Made by a program: the position numbers and the translations under genes. A DNA stretch of 64,000 nt from Xestospongia bergquistia (Eukaryota > Porifera > Demospongiae > Haplosclerida > Petrosiidae): assembly GCA_963965975.1 (NCBI GenBank), contig OZ014423.1:5916301-5980300 (forward strand). The letters run 5' to 3'. Below are positions 56,801 through 62,800 of this stretch, in pieces. The notes under the pieces were generated by a model. That model was not told where the DNA came from. It was given only the letters and a program-made list of their open reading frames with translations, and ran no database searches. Within the stretch, counting starts at the first letter, position 1, and each line of letters opens with the position of its first letter.

Positions 56801-59800
56801 CCTGCAGTGTAAAGGCTGTTGTATTGAGTGTTTCGATGTCAACAACTTCAGAAAATTCAAAAATTAGAACTGCTCCTGGTCTGTCTCCAGCTGCCAAGTA
56901 GCTAAAGGCAACTAATTTGGGATTAGCTGTGTCTGGGACAACATTTGTTGCTCCACGAGGTGAAGCTGGATCTATTCCAATAAAATTGTTTCCAGCACCA
57001 TCTTCAAATACAAGTGGAGTAATTACAATGAAAGTATCAGAAGTATCAGTTGCAATAGAATTATTTATTTTGAGGAATTTTGCATCAGCATCAGAAAGAG
57101 AAATGACAAGATCTGTTCCTATAAGATCTATAGTGCCACCAGTTAATTGATATGTAACAGTAGGTGACACATCATTGTTGACCAAAGTAATAAATGATAA
57201 GTTTACAGTCTGAAGGTTGATAGGTTCATTCAGATCCAATGTTAGTTTGCTGGTATTAAGGTCCAATGTAAATTCATTTAGTAATGTGGATTGTGAATCT
57301 GGTGTAAATACTGACACTTGAAGTGCATTTTGTTTTGAAATAGCAGATAGTTCATTGAAGTAGATGTCAGTAGCTCCTCCTAATTGGACGCTAAGATATG
57401 TGTTGTTTCTGTCAGTAGCAATATTAAGATTTAATTTCAGCGCATTTAAATCAGTTTGGTTAAGAGATAAAATGATTGTAGTATTGTCAAAGTTGGTGAT
57501 GGGTTGAATACCCAGTGCCAATGATAAACTCTCATTTGGGCTATTTGATTGTTCACTTTGAAGTGTGAATAATGGTCCATTGATTGATGAAGGAACGACA
57601 TGCTCATTAAAATGGAGGTATAAAGTACTTGAATCAATATCAAGATCAAATCCAATAAGACTGGGTGGTGTTCCATCAACAAAGAATGAGCCTGCTTTCA
57701 GTGCTTGATTAGAAGAAATGGCCTCAGCTGGAATGTTTTCAGTATCCTGTATAACACCAGAAGAGAGAGATATGTATGTATCATCAACTGAGCGGGCAAT
57801 GTCATCATTCAAACTAAGTGTATTAATGTCTTCATCAAGAATAATAACATCAATCACTTGTCCATTAGTGCTGTTGAGTGTACCTCCATTCAAAGCTACT
57901 GATACTGTAGTTAATGCTATAGTAGGACCATTCTGTATTGTGATAGCATTGGGATTGATAGTTGCGGCCAGCACTGTCTCATCAAATGTCAAACTTAATC
58001 GACCATTGTTGAGATCCAGAGAGAAGTTTGTTAGCTTAGGAGGTGTAATGTCTGGTAGATGATCAAAGGCTTGTAGTGCATTAGATGAAAGAAGTGGTTG
58101 TAGGAGAAGACCAGCCATGTCTTCAATGGTCTCATTAGATGCAATAAGGAAGGTGTTATTCTTAGTGATACCCAGATTCAGAATACTTTTAATTCTTTCT
58201 AAGTCTTCCTTCAATAAAGTAATATCAAAACTGATGGCTGGATCTGTTGAGCTAATGCTACCACCTGATAATGTCACTGTTTGTGTAGCATTATTAAATT
58301 TAGAGTTCTGAAATGCAATTCCATTAATGTTCAAGCTTGAGACATTCACAACTTCAGAGAAAGTGAGAGACAGGAGTCCAGAGTCAATGTCTAGAGTATA
58401 AAAGTTGAGTTGTGGATTGGTTGTATCATCAGTAAAATTTGATGCTTGTAATGCATCATTGGATGATATAGAAGTAATAGGTAGAGTACCAGGTTCCTTG
58501 AATGCAGACGAATCAAATGATAAGAAAGTTGAGTTTATTGATGTAGCAAGAAGCTTGTTTGCTTGAACAGCACTCAGATCTGTCTGTGATAATTGGAATT
58601 CAAACTCAAATGCACTCTCTGTGGACAATATTATTGTTGTAGTGAGATCATAGAAGCCTCCTGATTCAGAATTATCAACTGTACTCTGCAGGGTAACACC
58701 TGTAGGCTGAAATTGAGTAATATCTACTACATCAGTGAATGTGAGTCTGAATATGCCAGAATCAAGGTCAAATGTGAATGAATTCAGTTCTCCTGATTGG
58801 AAGTCTTGAACAAATGTTTGCACAAGTTTGGCATTAGTAGACAGAACTGGTGTCAGATAATTACCAGAGACATCACGCATGGCCAGTGATGTTGCAGTAA
58901 TGTAGGTAGTGGGCTTAGATTGGGCAATTGTGTCAGAAGTTTTGATAGCAATAATGTCGTTCTTACTGAGACTAATTTGGACTCTTGTTTTGTCTCCACC
59001 TACATAAGTAGCATTACCACTGGTGAGTGTAACATTATCCCCACCATTTATTTCACTTTGTAGAGTGAATTGGTTGTATCTAATTGAAGTGATATCTACA
59101 GGCTCATTGAATTGTAATTCTAATATATTTGAGCCAAGATTTAAAGAAGTGAAAGTAGACAGTTGAACATCCATCATATCAGGTGAAAAAGAGGCAGCCT
59201 GAGTAGCATTGACACCATTTATTAATGATGCACTGCTTGTACCAAACACATCTAATACAAATCCCGCCTGTATTGTTAGATAGGTGTTTGATTTGTTTGT
59301 TGCAAGACCTTCAGTTGATTTCAGTGTGTTAAGATCGTTACTTAAAAGTCGAACGTTCACAATAACAACAGTACCAGATACAAGGATAGTACCACCAGAA
59401 AGTGTGAGGCTAATATTTGATGTAGAATCATTTTGGATGGTAATGAATGTACGTTGAAGACTGCTTGAAATAACTGGTTCATTGAAAGTGAAGCTGAGTT
59501 CACCAGAGTTCATGTCCAGGCTGAAATATTTGACAACAGGACCAGTTGTATCATCAACAGTGGAATCAGCTCGTAATATAATAGTATCAACAGGATTGTT
59601 GTTCATGTCAAGAATAGCTCCTTCTGCTAAGTTAAGGTAACAGTTGGACAAAGTGGTACAGATTTTGTTGTTCTGTTTAATTGCAGTAAGATCGTCACTG
59701 TTGAGCTCTACAATGATTTCTGTACCATCTTGACTGCTGGTAATACCTCCTGTTAATGTTTGAGTAACAGATAAAGGAACAAAATCTTGTATAGAAGAGC

Positions 59801-62800
59801 CTGTTAGATTAAGAGAAGAAGCACGAACTGTCTCTGAAAATTGTAGGGTCATAGTTCCAGCATTAAGGTCAAGAACTACAAATGCTTCTAACATTGGATT
59901 GACAGTGTCTTCTCCATACTGATCAATAATCAAAGCATCACCATCTTCTCTAGGTATCACTTTATTGTTGCTATAGTCACTGACTAAATCTTCAGTAAAG
60001 ACTATGTAGCAGTCTGAGATATTTGTGCAGAGATCAAGTCTAAATATCTCATTTAGATCAGGTTCGGTCAGTGTGATGTTTATTGCTGATGCAATGGTTG
60101 AATGACGTGAAACAATTCCACCAGTGAGGTTGTACTTTGCATCTGTAGCTATTAAACTATCTTGAAGTCTTAACTCTGATAGAAACACAGTATTGGGATC
60201 AACTGACTCATTGAAGAACAACTCAAGAATGCCAGTTGTGAGGTTAATGTGGAACATAGTTATTTCGGGTTTGTTTGTGTCAGGGATGATATTTGTTGGG
60301 TTTAGGGAATCTGAAACAGGTATTAGTTTATTTCCATTGCCTGATACATCACTAATGGCATTCTCCAGCAGTCGTAGATAAATAATCTTGCTAGAAATGA
60401 TTTTGACTGTATTTAGATCTGTTGATTCAAGAGTGATGGTCAATTCTGTGATGGAATCAGAGGCAGAAGTGTCTGCCATTAGTAGCACAGAGAACACAAT
60501 ATCTGACATGTTATTTGAATCAGATATTTGTACTGATCTTGCATCAAATGTACTGCTGTTGATAGGTTCATCAAATGTCAGATTGAGGACACCATTGTCT
60601 AGATCAATTACATATTCTCTCAGAATTGGTGGTAACTCATCAGGTGTAATAGTTGATGATTTTATTGGTGAGTCAAAGGTGATTTCTTTAATGCCATTCT
60701 CAAATGTGTCAAATATTGTAGCATTTGGAACAACCAAATATGTATTGTTGACATTGGTTCCCAAATCTGGTGTATCTTTAAGGAAGTTAATGTCATCCTC
60801 TAGGAGTTTAATTGTGACAATATCACCAAATATGTTTGCAGATATATTTCCACCTGTAAGCGTTAGAATTTCAGTTGGGTCAACGATGCCAGGTGCTGGA
60901 GTAATAGATAGTTTTGTCACATTAAGTGAGTCAATATCCACAGCTTCAGTGAACATTAAAATCAGCTCTGAGGTGTTCAAATTAAGCTGGAACTCTTTTA
61001 GAGATGGAGGAGTAGTATCAGGAAATAATGCCCCAGCTGACAATCCTTGCAAAAATTCCATAATATTGTTTCGACTGATGTCTTGGATAGCACCTTCATT
61101 CATGAAAATAAATGTACTTGATGTATCATCAGCCAAGTTCTCAGCAAATTTGATGGCATTAGCATCTTCCAAACTCAGTTGAATTTGAATGATTTCTAAA
61201 TCTATGGATCCTTCAACTACTGAGCTAGTTGAGATAACATATGAAGATGTTGGGGCAACTGGTAGGTTTTGTAAAGTAATGAGTGTTACATTTAGACTGT
61301 CAACTGACATGATCTCATCGAATGTAAGAGACAGTATAGCAGTACCTAAATCCAGAGTAAAGTTAAGCAAGATCGGTGCTGCATTATCAACAATAACATT
61401 TATTGCTTGAAGAGCATCATCTGGTTGTACAGGGGTAACTGTATTGTTTGATAAGTCTTCTATTCCATATGCTGTTATAGAGAGGAATGTTTGATTGACA
61501 GTCTGTCCAAGGGTTAGCGATCGTTTGATTTGGTTTAGGTTAGCCAGAGTGAGAGAGATATTCAAAACATCGGAATTGGTTTGATTAAATGGAGTGCTAC
61601 CAATGATAATGCTGTCATCAACATTACTGATATTTCTTGCATCTTGTAATGTTAGTGCAGAGATATTAATGGAATTTGTAAGAACAACTTCTGAGAATGT
61701 CAATGATAAAACATTGGCATCAAGATCTAAAATGAAGGATGAAAGCTCAGGAGATGTGGTGTCTGGAATAAAGGTGTCAACTCTAAGTCCTGAATCAGAT
61801 CGTATTTGTACAATGCTATTACCTGCAAGGTCAGCAACAGCAGATGAAAAGAGAGTGAGGTAAGTATTGGTTGCACTGGTAGCTAAGTTAGTTAGTAACT
61901 TGATGGCATTAAGATCAGTTAAAGAGAGTTTAAGTGACACTGAGTAATGGTCAATGTCAAGATTCCCTCTAGTCAATGTGTGTTTAATGAGACTCGAAGT
62001 TTCTGTTGACTGAAGAACAATTTGAGATGCATTAAAGGATTCAGCATTGATCGTCTCTGAGAAAGTGAAGTTGAGGAGACCGGTGTCCATGTCCAAAGAA
62101 AATGAGGTAAGTGTTGGATTGGTAGTGTCAGCAATGACATCAGATACCTTAAATGCATCAGTATCTGTTACAGCTATCACTGGATTACCGAAAAAGTCAA
62201 GAACAGCATTACCATTTAACACAACATATGTGTTATTTGGAGAGGACCCAAAGTTGTCTGTAGTCCGCAGGATATGCATATCATTAATTGTGAGTGAAAG
62301 AGATAGAGTGTGACTATCTACAGAGGCTACTACTGAGCCTTGAGATAAAGTGAGAGTCTCTACAGTGAAATTGGAAATATTTGAAATGTTCATTATATTT
62401 TGTAGAGTAATAAACCCAAAGTTCAAACTGTCAGCACTAACAGTATCATCAAATGTAAGATTGAGTTTATCATTCTTCAAGTCAAGGATTGCATCTGTGA
62501 GTTGTGGATTAGCTGTATCAGGGATTAATTTTGTGACTTGACGTGCCTTACCATCAGTGATAGATCGGACATCATTGCCAAGATAGTCGTCAATATAATC
62601 AGCTCTCATCAGGAGGTAAGTGTTAGATTTGTTCTTTGCAAGGCCTTCAATTGAATTGAGACCAAGCACATCCAAATCAGAAAGACGGATATCAACCACA
62701 TGTCCGCTAGGACTAGTAGAGACACTATCAGATGATAGTGTGAAGATTTTCTCTTGATTAGCAGTCTTGCTGCTTTGAATGCGAAGGGAAGGTGAATTCT

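Noticed and set aside
60388-61182. Plus-strand open frame of 264 codons opposite the giant gene
   Set aside because: It is the longest of many antisense frames; the protein is only the complement of conserved repeat codons (periodic V-S-E-N-V type motifs) with no independent homology.
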